From assembly GCA_039187315.1 (NCBI GenBank), contig JBCCZQ010000039.1:1-29555 (forward strand): DNA of 29,555 nucleotides. Direction: 5' to 3'. The notes beneath the pieces were generated by a model. That model searched no databases. It was not told the DNA's origin and saw only the letters and a list, made by a program, of their open reading frames with translations. Of this stretch, positions 8,128 through 16,347 are shown one piece after another. Each line of letters begins with the position of its first letter. The stretch's first letter is position 1. The DNA is from JANQQZ01 sp039187315 (GTDB lineage: Bacteria; Planctomycetota; Phycisphaerae; Phycisphaerales; UBA1924). The position numbers were made by a program, and so were the translations under genes.

Positions 8128-8558
8128 GCGTCACCACCACTGCGAGCGCTGCCCGAGGCATCGCCGAAGACGGAGACTACCGAACTCAGAGGCACCGACG
8201 ACCCATCGCTGAGCGTGACGGAGACGCCGTCCTCGCTCTGCGAGACGCTGACAACGTCACGGAGGTTGGTGCCGTCGGTATTTGTTGTCACCTGCGTTCC
8301 GATCAGCCCCGCCGCAGCGGTGAAGTCCGAACGGTCCGCGAGCTGCGCGAGCGTGTCGTTCAGCTCGGTATCTGATTCGATCGAGCGGATCGTGGAGAGC
8401 TGGTCGAGCAGTGCGCTTGTATCGTTGGGCTCGAGCGGGTCCTGGTTGGCGAGCTCGGTCAGGATGAGCTCTGTGAACTGGTCCGCGTCGAGCGAGCCGA
8501 AGCCCTTATCGACCTGCGTGATGGCCGGATCGAGACCGACCCCGCTGACTGCGTCCAT
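8124..8558 (-). CDS. flgD: Short flagellar hook cap (scaffold) protein FlgD
   Basis: FlgD caps the growing hook. The 144-residue product has the conserved N-terminal FlgD region (FGSLDADQFTELILTELANQ, then DPLEPNDTSALLDQLSTIRS). It also has the AAGLIGTQV element and a short TLSDGSSVPLSSV segment. It stops before the FlgD Ig/Fn3-like domains found in enteric FlgD (about 230 residues). Such short forms exist in several phyla. It lies 91 bases after fliK and overlaps the following gene by four bases. Confidence 0.9.
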   Translation of the reverse strand: MDAVSGVGLDPAITQVDKGFGSLDADQFTELILTELANQDPLEPNDTSALLDQLSTIRSIESDTELNDTLAQLADRSDFTAAAGLIGTQVTTNTDGTNLRDVVSVSQSEDGVSVTLSDGSSVPLSSVVSVFGDASGSARSGGDA

Positions 8559-8649
8559 GCCGCGACTCCCAGCCGTGCGGCTCGCGCACGGGCGTCAGGG
8601 TTCGGGCCGCTCGCCTCCGCGTCTCGGCCTGCCAAGATCAAGCGTCTGA

Positions 8650-9993
8650 TCAACCGAATGTGTCGAGCCGGAGCCAGCGTTCCACTGGCTCGGCCGGGCG
8701 TCCGTGCCCGGCATGCTCAGGTTGCTCACCGGTGCTCCGGTCTCCGCCGGCATCCTCGGTGCTCGCATGGGCTCCGCCCGAGTGGGCCGTGCGGCGCTCC
8801 CCGCCCCGGCCATGGTCAGGTTCCCGGCCGGCTCCGCCGTCGGGCTCCTCGCGAGTATCCGCTCGCGTGCTGGTGTGGCGGGTCTCCGACCCGGCCTGCC
8901 CGCGTTCGCCGCCTTCGGCCGCCTCCCGCAGCCGGACATCGAGGCGATCCACCGTGACGCCCCGACGCTCAAGCGATGACGCGAGCTGATCCAGTTCACG
9001 CCGGAGCAAGTCGCGTGCCACGGGCGTCGAAGCCTCGATTACGCCCTCCACCCGCCCGTGCGACAGGCGCAGCTCGACCTTGACCTCGCCCAGATCGTTC
9101 GGCGTCATCCGCAGCGTCAGCGTGCCGCCGCCCTGACGCAGGACCTGCGCGAGCCCGCGCTGAACCTGCGCCGTCGCTGAACCCTCCTCACCGGCGGGGT
9201 TCGAGTTCATCGGCTGCTGCCGCAGGAGTGAGGTGGCTTTGTTGATTCCCGTATTCGATCCGACCGAGATGCCTTGCGTGATGGCCTGAGGCGCCGGAGC
9301 GCTTGATATGGCACTTGATGGAGATGCAGGAGCACCGACGGCCTGTGCGGATGCGCCCGTGGTTCCCTGAGGGTTGCTGATCGATGTGAACCGTGCCCGA
9401 CCCGCCAACGACGCCGCCGCAGCAGTCTCAGGCGTCTGCGTCGCTGCAGTGTTCCTGGGAGCAGTGCCCTCCTGGGAGTTCGCAAGCGCACGTTGATCCG
9501 ATACGGTGCCCGCCGCAGCATCGCTGCGCGTGCTGCCTGCCGCCCGCTGTTGCGACTGATCTTGGCTCGGTGCTCCGTTTGCACCGGCGTCACCTGCCTT
9601 CTGACCCTGTGCGGACGAGGGCTGCTGACCCGGAGCCGTTTCGGACAAGGCTGGGCGCGCAGGCGAGCGCGATGCGAGCTCGTTGGACGCTGACGAAGCG
9701 GCATCCAGGCCGCGTTCGCGCACTCCCTGCGCCGCCTCGCCCGCAACGAGGATCGCCGAGGCAACCCCGGCGGCATCGAGGGATTGCTCCGAAGCCTCGA
9801 CCAGTGAGCCGCCCACGCCCAGCGGGCCTGGGCCCACCGTCGCGTCGGTTGCGCCGACGACATCGACCTGCCACCGTTGGGTGAGCAGGGCTGTGAACGG
9901 CTGCGCTTCGGATTCGTTTGTCTCGTTGACCGCGCGATCCGTGCGCTGTGGCGCAGGGTTGCGCGGCGAGGCCGCTGGTATCGCGTTCGTCAT
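8650..9993 (-). CDS. fliK: Flagellar hook-length control protein FliK
   Basis: FliK is secreted and acts as a ruler that switches export from hook to filament proteins. The 447-residue product has a long, poorly conserved Ala/Gln/Ser/Thr-rich region (about 1-285), as is normal for the ruler. The conserved FliK C-terminal core follows (about 290-355), with GTLTLRMTPNDLGEVKVELR, VEGVIEASTPVARDLLRREL and VTVDRLDVRL. Unusually, a hydrophilic tail of about 92 residues rich in Gly, Glu, Arg and His follows the core and ends WLRLDTFG. The ATG at 9993 overlaps the stop of the upstream gene (ATGA). Confidence 0.92.
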   Translation of the reverse strand: MTNAIPAASPRNPAPQRTDRAVNETNESEAQPFTALLTQRWQVDVVGATDATVGPGPLGVGGSLVEASEQSLDAAGVASAILVAGEAAQGVRERGLDAASSASNELASRSPARPALSETAPGQQPSSAQGQKAGDAGANGAPSQDQSQQRAAGSTRSDAAAGTVSDQRALANSQEGTAPRNTAATQTPETAAAASLAGRARFTSISNPQGTTGASAQAVGAPASPSSAISSAPAPQAITQGISVGSNTGINKATSLLRQQPMNSNPAGEEGSATAQVQRGLAQVLRQGGGTLTLRMTPNDLGEVKVELRLSHGRVEGVIEASTPVARDLLRRELDQLASSLERRGVTVDRLDVRLREAAEGGERGQAGSETRHTSTRADTREEPDGGAGREPDHGRGGERRTAHSGGAHASTEDAGGDRSTGEQPEHAGHGRPAEPVERWLRLDTFG

Positions 9994-10676
9994 CCACCGT
10001 TCCCATCTGCGGAGGCCACCACGCCTCTGGTCCGCAGACGGTCAAGCAAATCGGCTGCCAATGCCGCATCGTCCTTCTCGATGACCTCCATAATGCCCGC
10101 GCGACGCTTGGGCGGCAGGGCATCGAGGTAGCTCGTCGCAAGGAACAGCCCGTCTGGCTGACCGGCGATGGTCTCCAAGAGAAGCGAGCTGGCCGGTTTC
10201 GGCTGCATGCTCAGCAGGGTGAGCACCGCGGCCTGGAACTGCGCATCGCCCTCGACCTCGAGGATCTGATCGCGCTCGGCCTCGAAGGCGTCGCGTTCGG
10301 TCCGGAACGCCTGCACCGCCTCGTCGAGCTCGCGGCGCTCGATCTGGAGCGATCGCCTGAGGTCGTCGACCTCGCGACGCATCCGCTGGATCGTCTGCCG
10401 GTCCGCCTCGCTCGATCGGAGCTTGCGGTCGATCTGCTGCTCAGCGGTCAGCGGGACGAGCGAGACGTCGCTGGCGTCGCCTTCGCCTGCGGCCTGAGCA
10501 GCAGCCGTCGCTTCGCGGGCGTCACGCGCCGCGACCGTCTCGACAACTATGGACCGCAGCTCGGCGACACGACGCTCATCGATCCGCCCCGACGACAGCA
10601 ACCACGCTGCCCCGGACCCGATCAGCAGCAGGTGAAGCACCGCCAGAATCCCTATCGCCCGCAGCACCGTCTTCAT
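9990..10676 (-). CDS. MotE/YlxF-like coiled-coil membrane protein of the flagellar operon
   Basis: The 228-residue product has an N-terminal membrane helix (about residues 9-29), a long coiled coil (about 75-140, heptad-rich with many Glu/Arg), and a C-terminal segment. That segment resembles the MgtE N-terminal-like repeats of YlxF/MotE proteins (LLSMQPKPASSLLLE, then LDALPPKRRAGIMEVIEKDD). MotE acts as a chaperone for the stator protein MotC in Sinorhizobium. The role here is inferred only from fold and position between fliJ and fliK, a common place for this family. ATG 10676 overlaps the fliJ stop by one base. A GTG one codon earlier is equally possible. Confidence 0.75.
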   Translation of the reverse strand: MKTVLRAIGILAVLHLLLIGSGAAWLLSSGRIDERRVAELRSIVVETVAARDAREATAAAQAAGEGDASDVSLVPLTAEQQIDRKLRSSEADRQTIQRMRREVDDLRRSLQIERRELDEAVQAFRTERDAFEAERDQILEVEGDAQFQAAVLTLLSMQPKPASSLLLETIAGQPDGLFLATSYLDALPPKRRAGIMEVIEKDDAALAADLLDRLRTRGVVASADGNGG

Positions 10677-11155
10677 CACGCGGCTCCCATCGCATCATTC
10701 GTACTCGCCGGCCCGCTCGGCTCCCCCGGCCGTGACGCCAGGTCATCGAGCGCACGCTGCTCGATGCGCTCCTCGCGCTCCACGTGTTCGGCATAGCGGC
10801 GGTCACGCAGCAGTTCCATCGATCGGCGTGCGGTCGAGGCCTCGGCAAGCGTCGAACGAGCGCGCGAAAGCCGTTCGAGCACACCCGCGAGCCGGACAGC
10901 GGTCGTGTGCGCACGCTGGCGAGCCGCCACGACAGCGGTGCTCTGCCGACGCAGCGCCTCGGCGGTCGTGCTGCCCCCGCTGCCGACCTGCCGCAGCGCA
11001 TCGAGCTCACGCTCGATCGCCGTGTTCTGCTCGCGAAGCTCGTTTTCGAGCTCCAACCGCTCGCGCTCGATCGCCGCGACCGCCCGCTGCTCGGTCTGTT
11101 CCGCGCGCTCACGCTGCCGGAGCACCGGCGCCAGCCTGAACCTGAACACACCCAC
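10676..11155 (-). CDS. fliJ: Flagellar export protein FliJ
   Basis: FliJ is the small coiled-coil stalk that links the FliI ATPase ring to the export gate. The 159-residue product begins FRFRLAPVLRQRERAEQTEQ, the usual FliJ start, and is helical throughout with dense Arg/Glu heptads. Length (usually about 147) and position after fliI fit. The start is a GTG at 11155, three bases after the fliI stop. Confidence 0.9.
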   Translation of the reverse strand: MGVFRFRLAPVLRQRERAEQTEQRAVAAIERERLELENELREQNTAIERELDALRQVGSGGSTTAEALRRQSTAVVAARQRAHTTAVRLAGVLERLSRARSTLAEASTARRSMELLRDRRYAEHVEREERIEQRALDDLASRPGEPSGPASTNDAMGAA

Positions 11156-11158
11156 GCG

Positions 11159-12541
11159 TCAGCCCCCCGCCGCCGGGCTCTGCGGCTGATCGAGCACGCC
11201 CTCGCGCAGGCGCCGGAGCACCTCGCCGGATTCCATCGCGAGCCTGATCATCCAGTCGCGCGCTTCGGCCATCGTCGAGGCTTCACCCGCGTCCTGCCGC
11301 AGCAGGTCCATCAGACGCGGCTGGTAGGCCACCGCCACGTCGGACTCCGGGTCGGAGCCCTTGGCGTAGGCACCGATCTGCACGAGCTCCTCGATGTCCG
11401 CGTAGGAAGCCAGCAGCCGCCGAACCAGGTTGCGGGCGGTCCGGTGGTGCTCGTCGACGATCTCATCCGCCACGCGGCTGACCGATGAGAGTACATCGAC
11501 GGCGGGATAGTGCCCGCGCTGGGCCAGCTTGCGTGAGAGCACCAGATGGCCGTCGAGTATGCCCTTGGCCGCGTCGGCGACCGGCTCGGTCATGTCGTCG
11601 CCCTCGACGAGCACGGTGTACAACCCGGTCACGGAGCCGCCGGTCTTCTCGCTCGGTCCGGCTCGTTCGAGCAGCACGGGCAGCTGCGCGAACACGCTCG
11701 GCGTGTACCCCTTCGTCGCGGGCGGCTCGCCGACGGAAAGCCCCACCTGCCGCTGCGCGTGCGCAAACCGCGTGATCGAGTCCATCATCAATAGCACATC
11801 ACGGCCGATATCTCGGTACTGCTCGGCGATAGCGCATGCGAGCCACGCTGCACGGATACGCAGCAGCGGAGGCTCGTCACCGGTTGCGACGACAACCACC
11901 GACCGCGCCAGCCCGCTCGGACCGAGCGACCGCTCCAAAAACTCGCGCACCTCCCGGCCGCGTTCGCCGATCAGCGCGATGACATTCACGTCGGCCGAGC
12001 TCCGCTGCGCCAGCGTGCCCAGGAGCGTGCTCTTGCCGACGCCCGGGCCGGCGAGGATGCCCAGGCGCTGACCGCGGCCGAGCGTGGTCATCAGATCGAT
12101 CGCCCGCACCCCTGTTTCGATCGGGCGATCCACCGGCCCCCGCTCCATCGCGCCGATCGGCGGAGCGTCCAGCCGGCGCGGGGAGCGGTCGGCGATCGGT
12201 CCCAGCCCGTCGATCGGCTCGCCAAGACCGTTTACGGTACGCCCCAGCATGAACGGGCTCAGAGGCGCGACCGGATCGAGCGACAGACCGCGGACGCGGT
12301 CGCCGGCCCGGATGCCCGATGACGCGCCATAGAGCATCACAACCGCCTGTTCACGCGAGAAGCCGACGACCTCACCCAGGACGCGACCGCCGACCCGGGC
12401 CTCGACGGACACCGTGGCGCCTACAGGCATCGGCAGCGCATCGACCAGCAGAGTCAGACCTCGCAGCGACGCCACGCGGCCCGAGACAGCCTGCGGCAGC
12501 GCCGACCGGATCATCTCCTCGTACGGCGCCAAGACGGTCAT
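11159..12541 (-). CDS. fliI: Flagellum-specific ATPase FliI
   Basis: FliI hydrolyses ATP to energise protein export and is related to the F1 beta subunit. The 460-residue product shows the Walker A motif AGPGVGKST (residues 164-172), the catalytic-glutamate region ERGREVREF (193-201) and the Walker B LLMMD (250-254, followed by SITRFA). It also has the type III ATPase element GEPPATKGYTPSVFAQLP. The length is typical. The ATG at 12541 overlaps the fliH stop by four bases (ATGA), which supports coupled synthesis with its regulator FliH. Confidence 0.97.
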   Translation of the reverse strand: MTVLAPYEEMIRSALPQAVSGRVASLRGLTLLVDALPMPVGATVSVEARVGGRVLGEVVGFSREQAVVMLYGASSGIRAGDRVRGLSLDPVAPLSPFMLGRTVNGLGEPIDGLGPIADRSPRRLDAPPIGAMERGPVDRPIETGVRAIDLMTTLGRGQRLGILAGPGVGKSTLLGTLAQRSSADVNVIALIGERGREVREFLERSLGPSGLARSVVVVATGDEPPLLRIRAAWLACAIAEQYRDIGRDVLLMMDSITRFAHAQRQVGLSVGEPPATKGYTPSVFAQLPVLLERAGPSEKTGGSVTGLYTVLVEGDDMTEPVADAAKGILDGHLVLSRKLAQRGHYPAVDVLSSVSRVADEIVDEHHRTARNLVRRLLASYADIEELVQIGAYAKGSDPESDVAVAYQPRLMDLLRQDAGEASTMAEARDWMIRLAMESGEVLRRLREGVLDQPQSPAAGG

Positions 12542-13317
12542 GCGGCGATCTCACCGGGCGATCCATCGCCCCCGTCACGCGGCAGCGGCATCGACGGGTC
12601 CGCGTGCAACGGCCGCCAGTCCGCGCCAGCGATCAGAGACGCGAGCCGTTCAAGCTGGGATTCGAGTGTGGCATCGATCTCGCCCCCGTCGGACTGCCGA
12701 ATGACGCATGATCCTGGCGGGAGCGTGTCGTCCTCGACGAACTCGGCGTGCTCGACCTGGCTGAGCCGTGCGCTCAGTGTGGGCCACGCTTCGCGCGCGA
12801 TCGGGGCGTCGCCGGGCGGCACCGACACTACGACGCGCGTCCGCGAAGCAACAAGCGCGAGCGCGCCCTCGATCTGTTCGATCACCAATGCGGGGTCAAT
12901 CGCAGCGACACGGTGCACGACGCGTTCGGCGACGGTCAGGATCAGGCGGAGCACATCCTGTTTGCAGGCAACGACGAGGTGATCCCGCTGAGCGTTGAAT
13001 TCCTCGAGAGCCGCAGCCCAGGCCGCCTCGATGGTGCCGAGCTGATCGCGAGCAGCATCGACGGCTTCTGCGCGCCCAGCGAGCTCACCCTGGGCGCGAC
13101 CCTCCGCGAGCCCCCGCTGGTAGCCCTCGGCGTGGCCCCGCTCACCCGCCCCGGCCAGCAGGTCAGCACGCTCTCGGCGCGCCGCCTCGACGATGCTCGC
13201 CGCCTCGCGCCGCGCCGCGGCGAGCATCGCCTGCGACTGCTGCGTGATATCGGCAAGGTCCAGGACCACCGCGTCCTTCGCCGCCCGGCCCGAACTGTCC
13301 GCCTTGATCACCGCCAC
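12538..13317 (-). CDS. fliH: Flagellar assembly protein FliH
   Basis: FliH binds and restrains the FliI ATPase and docks it at the C ring through FliN. The product (259 residues from GTG 13317) has an N-terminal segment, then a coiled region with AEGYQRGLAEGRAQGELAGRA-type GxxxG repeats (about 65-90). The FliH/YscL C-terminal domain follows (about 105-240, LILTVAERVVHRVAAIDP, EGALALVA, VVVSVPPGD, GSCVIRQSDGGEIDATLESQ). I chose GTG 13317 (MAVIKADSS) because GGAGG lies seven bases upstream. A GTG at 13359 is also in frame but would translate the 14-base tandem repeat. Confidence 0.9.
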   Translation of the reverse strand: MAVIKADSSGRAAKDAVVLDLADITQQSQAMLAAARREAASIVEAARRERADLLAGAGERGHAEGYQRGLAEGRAQGELAGRAEAVDAARDQLGTIEAAWAAALEEFNAQRDHLVVACKQDVLRLILTVAERVVHRVAAIDPALVIEQIEGALALVASRTRVVVSVPPGDAPIAREAWPTLSARLSQVEHAEFVEDDTLPPGSCVIRQSDGGEIDATLESQLERLASLIAGADWRPLHADPSMPLPRDGGDGSPGEIAA

Positions 13318-13356
13318 CGTTGCACCTCCACCGTTGCATCTGCACTGTTGCACGTG
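13315..13356. repeat. 14-bp tandem repeat (three copies) at the fliG-fliH junction
   Basis: Three units of exactly 14 bases start at 13315, 13329 and 13343. Plus-strand units are CACCGTTGCACCTC, CACCGTTGCATCTG and CACTGTTGCACGTG, and a decayed fourth starts at 13357 (CACCGCAATG). On the minus strand each unit ends in GTG, and the last GTG is the chosen fliH start codon. The repeat therefore includes the ribosome binding site and start of fliH. A perfect palindrome TGCACGTGCA sits at 13349-13358. It is absent as a repeat from other junctions. Confidence 0.85.
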
Positions 13357-13378
13357 CACCGCAATGCCTCAGATCCGA

Positions 13379-14419
13379 CTAAACGATCAGCTCCGAGTCG
13401 CCGCCGCGGCCCTGGATGATGATCTCGCCGGCCTCCTCGAGCCGGCGGACGATGTCGACGATCCGCTGCTGTGCGGCCTCGACATCGCTCACCCGCACCG
13501 GCCCCATGAACTCCATGTCCTCGCGGATCATGTCGCCCGCTCGCTCGGACATGTTGCCCAGTATCTTGTCCTTGAGCTCCTCGCTGGCCGTCTTGAGCGC
13601 GAGCGACAGCTCCTCGTTGTCGACCTCCTTGAGCACGGCCTGGATGCCGCGGTCGTCGACAAGGAGCACATCCTCGAAGACGAACATGAGCCGGCGGATC
13701 TGCTCGACCAGATCTGGATCCTCGACCTCGAGGCCCTCGAGGATGGTCTTCTCTGTTGCGCGGTCGGCGAGGTTGAGTACTTCCGCCACCGCGGGCACGC
13801 CGCCCATCTTTTCCGACGCTTGCCCAAGCATGTTGCTCAGCCGGCTCTCGAGGCCCTTCTCAACCTCGCGAATGACCTGCGGGTTGGTCTGCTCCATATT
13901 CGCGATGCGCTTGATCACCTCGATCTGCTTCTGCGATGGCAGGCCGACGAGGATCTCGCTCGCCTTGTGGTGCGGCAGGTGGCAGACGATCAGCGCGATC
14001 GTTTGCGGGTGCTCGTCCTGGATGAACGTCAGCAGGTTCTCGCTCTCGGCCCGCTGCAGGAACGAGAACGGCGTCTTCTGCACCTGCGTCTGGATCTGCT
14101 GCATGACCCTCGCGGCGAGCTTGGGATCCAGAGCTTCAGAGAGCAGCATCCGAGCATGGTCGAGATTGCCCTCGGACGCGTGCTGCATCGCCGAGGCGGT
14201 GTGGTAGAACTCCCCCACCACGGACTTGGTCAGCTCAGCAGGAACCCGGCCAAGGCCCGCCAGCTCGCGGGTGACGATTTCGACCGTCTCCTCGTCCATC
14301 GCCTTGAGGACCTCGGCGGCCTTGTCCGGCTCGAGCGTGACGAGCAGGATCGCGGCCTTCGTCAGGCCTTCGATATCGTCCGGGTTGGTCGGGAGCTTCT
14401 CGCCCGGTCTGCGGGGCAT
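13379..14419 (-). CDS. fliG: Flagellar motor switch protein FliG
   Basis: FliG is the rotor protein that contacts the stator and sits on FliF. The 346-residue product has the full FliG layout: an N-terminal FliF-binding domain (KAAILLVTLEPDKAAEVLK), the conserved EHPQT motif (residues 136-140, followed by IALIVCHLP) in the middle domain, and the C-terminal charged torque helix region (DDRGIQAVLKEVDNEELSLAL). It ends RLEEAGEIIIQGRGGDSELIV-like. The ATG at 14419 follows AAGGAG by about eight bases. A TTG at 14437 in the same frame overlaps the ribosome binding site and is not used. Confidence 0.97.
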   Translation of the reverse strand: MPRRPGEKLPTNPDDIEGLTKAAILLVTLEPDKAAEVLKAMDEETVEIVTRELAGLGRVPAELTKSVVGEFYHTASAMQHASEGNLDHARMLLSEALDPKLAARVMQQIQTQVQKTPFSFLQRAESENLLTFIQDEHPQTIALIVCHLPHHKASEILVGLPSQKQIEVIKRIANMEQTNPQVIREVEKGLESRLSNMLGQASEKMGGVPAVAEVLNLADRATEKTILEGLEVEDPDLVEQIRRLMFVFEDVLLVDDRGIQAVLKEVDNEELSLALKTASEELKDKILGNMSERAGDMIREDMEFMGPVRVSDVEAAQQRIVDIVRRLEEAGEIIIQGRGGDSELIV

Positions 14420-14443
14420 CGGCCGACTCCTTTGCAACAGCCG

Positions 14444-16159
14444 CTAGGTCTCAGGATCGACCCATCGCGAGAGCAACTTCGCCGCAAGATCCGGACGCTC
14501 GCCGACCATCGACGCGACTTCCGCCATCAGATTCGCCGCGTCGATGTCCCCCTGATCGAGCTCGATGCCGTCCAGCGGCGTCGCGGATTCGGAAGCCTCA
14601 CCGACAACATCACCGCCGCCCTCGAGCGCCGGCGGGATGCCGACGAGCTCCTCGGCGCTCGGCAGGGGCGTCTCCTTCGTCGCCTTGCGCACCATCAGGA
14701 GCATCATGACAACCGCGATGATCGCCAGCACCAGCAGCATCACTTGCTCGATCAGCGGGCCGCCGAAACCGAAGCCGCCGCCGGGCGTCGAGGAGAGCAA
14801 ACCGAACCCGGCCGCAGCGCCCCCGCCGCCGGTCAGCACGACACTCGGCGGGTCCACAGACATCAGCCCCACCGCGACCTGCCCCGCACGCGTGGCGTCG
14901 GATGCCAGCGGCAGGTGCGGCTCGATAATCGCCGCGATACGCGAACGCTCCTGCTCAAAGCGCTCCTCGATCGCCGCTTCATCAGGCGCGGCCGGCGCCT
15001 CGTCGCCCGCGGCAGGCTCGGCATCGCCACCGACGGGTGCGAGCAGCGAGGCGATGTACCCCCGCGGCACCTGCACGGAGACGTTCAGCGCCGTCGCCAT
15101 CCCGCGCGGGTCCACCGTGCTCGTGACCTCCGAGCCGAACCTGGCCTCCGAACGGCTCGTCCGGTCCTCGATGGTAAAGGCGGTATCCGACGAGCCGCCG
15201 GTTGCGATGTCGGCTGCCGTGTTCGGCCGCACTCCCGGCTCGGCCGCGCTCTCGCCGCCTCCCTGCTCCTGTGCGTTCCCGGTCGACTCGACCTCGAGCG
15301 CGAGGGAGCCCTCACGGTCGTTCAGGAACGACTCGCGGCGGCTGGTCACCTTCTTGACATCGACTGCCGCAGTCACCGCGACCGTCACACCGGGAATATG
15401 TGTCAGCAGGTCGCGGACCTTGCGCTCGAATTCCTGCTCAACCTTGCGTTGATGCTCGAGATAGGTCGTCGCGAGGACATCCTCGTCGGAGGTCGGCCGC
15501 AAGTGCCGCCCGGTCGAGGCGTCCACGACCGAGACCTTTGTGACCTCCAGCCCCGACACCGCGCGGGCGACGAGCCGGGCGATCGCATCGACCTGCGGCT
15601 GGCGGACCGCCCCGCCGTCGGCGCTGACAACGCTCACCGAGGCCGTGGGACGCCGCGCCGCCAGACCGATGCCCACCGGCTCGGGGATGTCGAGAAAGAC
15701 CCTGGCCGACCGCATGCTCGGGAAGTGCGCGATCGTGCGTTCCAGCTCGGATTGGAGCGCCATGTGGACCATCTGGCGGTTCATCTCCCGCGGGTTGGTC
15801 CACTTCATGTGCTCGGAGAGATTGCCGAACAGCACGGCGCCGTCACCGGGCAGCACGCCGTTCTCAGCGAGCATGCCGCGGGCCATGTCAACCTGCCCGG
15901 GCGGCACGACAAGACGACCCGACGAATCGATCGAGGCGTCCAGCCCACCCGCGGTCAGCCGCGTCATCGCCTGCTGCTTCGTCGCCGCATCGGCGCCGGC
16001 GTAGATCTCGGTCCGGTCCGGGTCCGAGGCCCAGAGGTTCAGCAGCAGCAGGGTCATGATCAGGATGACCGCCGCCGCGGCAACCAGCAGCCTGGCCGTG
16101 GGCGTCAGCTTGCCCAGCTGCTCGCCCACCGAGGCCATCGTCCGCCGCAACCAGTCCAT
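14444..16159 (-). CDS. fliF: Flagellar MS-ring protein FliF
   Basis: FliF forms the membrane ring that is the base for flagellar assembly. The 571-residue product has transmembrane helices at about 23-43 and 470-490, the ring-building motif regions in the periplasmic part (EIYAGADAATKQQAMTRLTA, FPSMRSARVFLDIPEP, RRPTASVSV), and a disordered Pro/Glu/Ala linker at about 385-405. A cytosolic C-terminus (AANLMAEVASMVGERPDLAAK, then LLSRW) binds FliG. GGAGG lies about eight bases before the ATG. It is 24 bases upstream of fliG, so the pair is probably co-translated. The 188-base gap upstream is the largest within the operon. Confidence 0.97.
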   Translation of the reverse strand: MDWLRRTMASVGEQLGKLTPTARLLVAAAAVILIMTLLLLNLWASDPDRTEIYAGADAATKQQAMTRLTAGGLDASIDSSGRLVVPPGQVDMARGMLAENGVLPGDGAVLFGNLSEHMKWTNPREMNRQMVHMALQSELERTIAHFPSMRSARVFLDIPEPVGIGLAARRPTASVSVVSADGGAVRQPQVDAIARLVARAVSGLEVTKVSVVDASTGRHLRPTSDEDVLATTYLEHQRKVEQEFERKVRDLLTHIPGVTVAVTAAVDVKKVTSRRESFLNDREGSLALEVESTGNAQEQGGGESAAEPGVRPNTAADIATGGSSDTAFTIEDRTSRSEARFGSEVTSTVDPRGMATALNVSVQVPRGYIASLLAPVGGDAEPAAGDEAPAAPDEAAIEERFEQERSRIAAIIEPHLPLASDATRAGQVAVGLMSVDPPSVVLTGGGGAAAGFGLLSSTPGGGFGFGGPLIEQVMLLVLAIIAVVMMLLMVRKATKETPLPSAEELVGIPPALEGGGDVVGEASESATPLDGIELDQGDIDAANLMAEVASMVGERPDLAAKLLSRWVDPET

Positions 16160-16347
16160 CCGTCGGCCTCCATGCCGCTGCAGCGCAAGATCCGCGCGCC
16201 GAAAACGCCCGCGGCCTGCAACCGCTCGGGCTCCTGCATCCTCGGCTCAGCGCAGCGGATCGCTTGAACGATGGCGCGAAGTGTGCGCACGCGCACAGCG
16301 TGCGCCGCCAGGATGCGCAAAATGTGCGTTGCACAGCAGCAGCGGTG
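16160..16347. other. fliE-fliF intergenic region
   Basis: A 188-base gap inside the operon, long compared with the mostly overlapping junctions around it. On its fliE-proximal side it is rich in TGCGCA and GTGCAC words and contains the hairpin at 16285-16305. I found no convincing -24/-12 or -35/-10 element and no reading frame with coding character. The fliF ribosome binding site (GGAGG) is at its left end. Confidence 0.6.
16285..16305. repeat. 8-bp perfect inverted repeat in the fliE-fliF gap
   Basis: Arms GCGCACGC (16285-16292) and GCGTGCGC (16298-16305) are exact complements with a 5-base loop. The preceding bases extend a TGTGCGCAC word (16282-16290), also found in the fliL-fliN gap hairpin. 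No T-run follows on either strand. Possible roles are an mRNA-stabilising or processing hairpin, or a binding site. Confidence 0.7.

Noticed and set aside
13318..13359. Use of the upstream GTG 13359 as the fliH start
   Set aside because: It would translate the 14-bp repeat into a Cys-rich peptide and has no ribosome binding site as good as GGAGG before 13317.
13193..16267. A very long open reading frame on the plus strand (about 1000 codons) opposite fliG and fliF
   Set aside because: It lies wholly antisense to two certain flagellar genes, is extremely Arg/His-rich, and is the usual by-product of codon bias at high G+C.
16285..16305. Intrinsic transcription terminator before fliF
   Set aside because: The hairpin has no T-run on either strand and lies within an operon whose downstream genes must be expressed.
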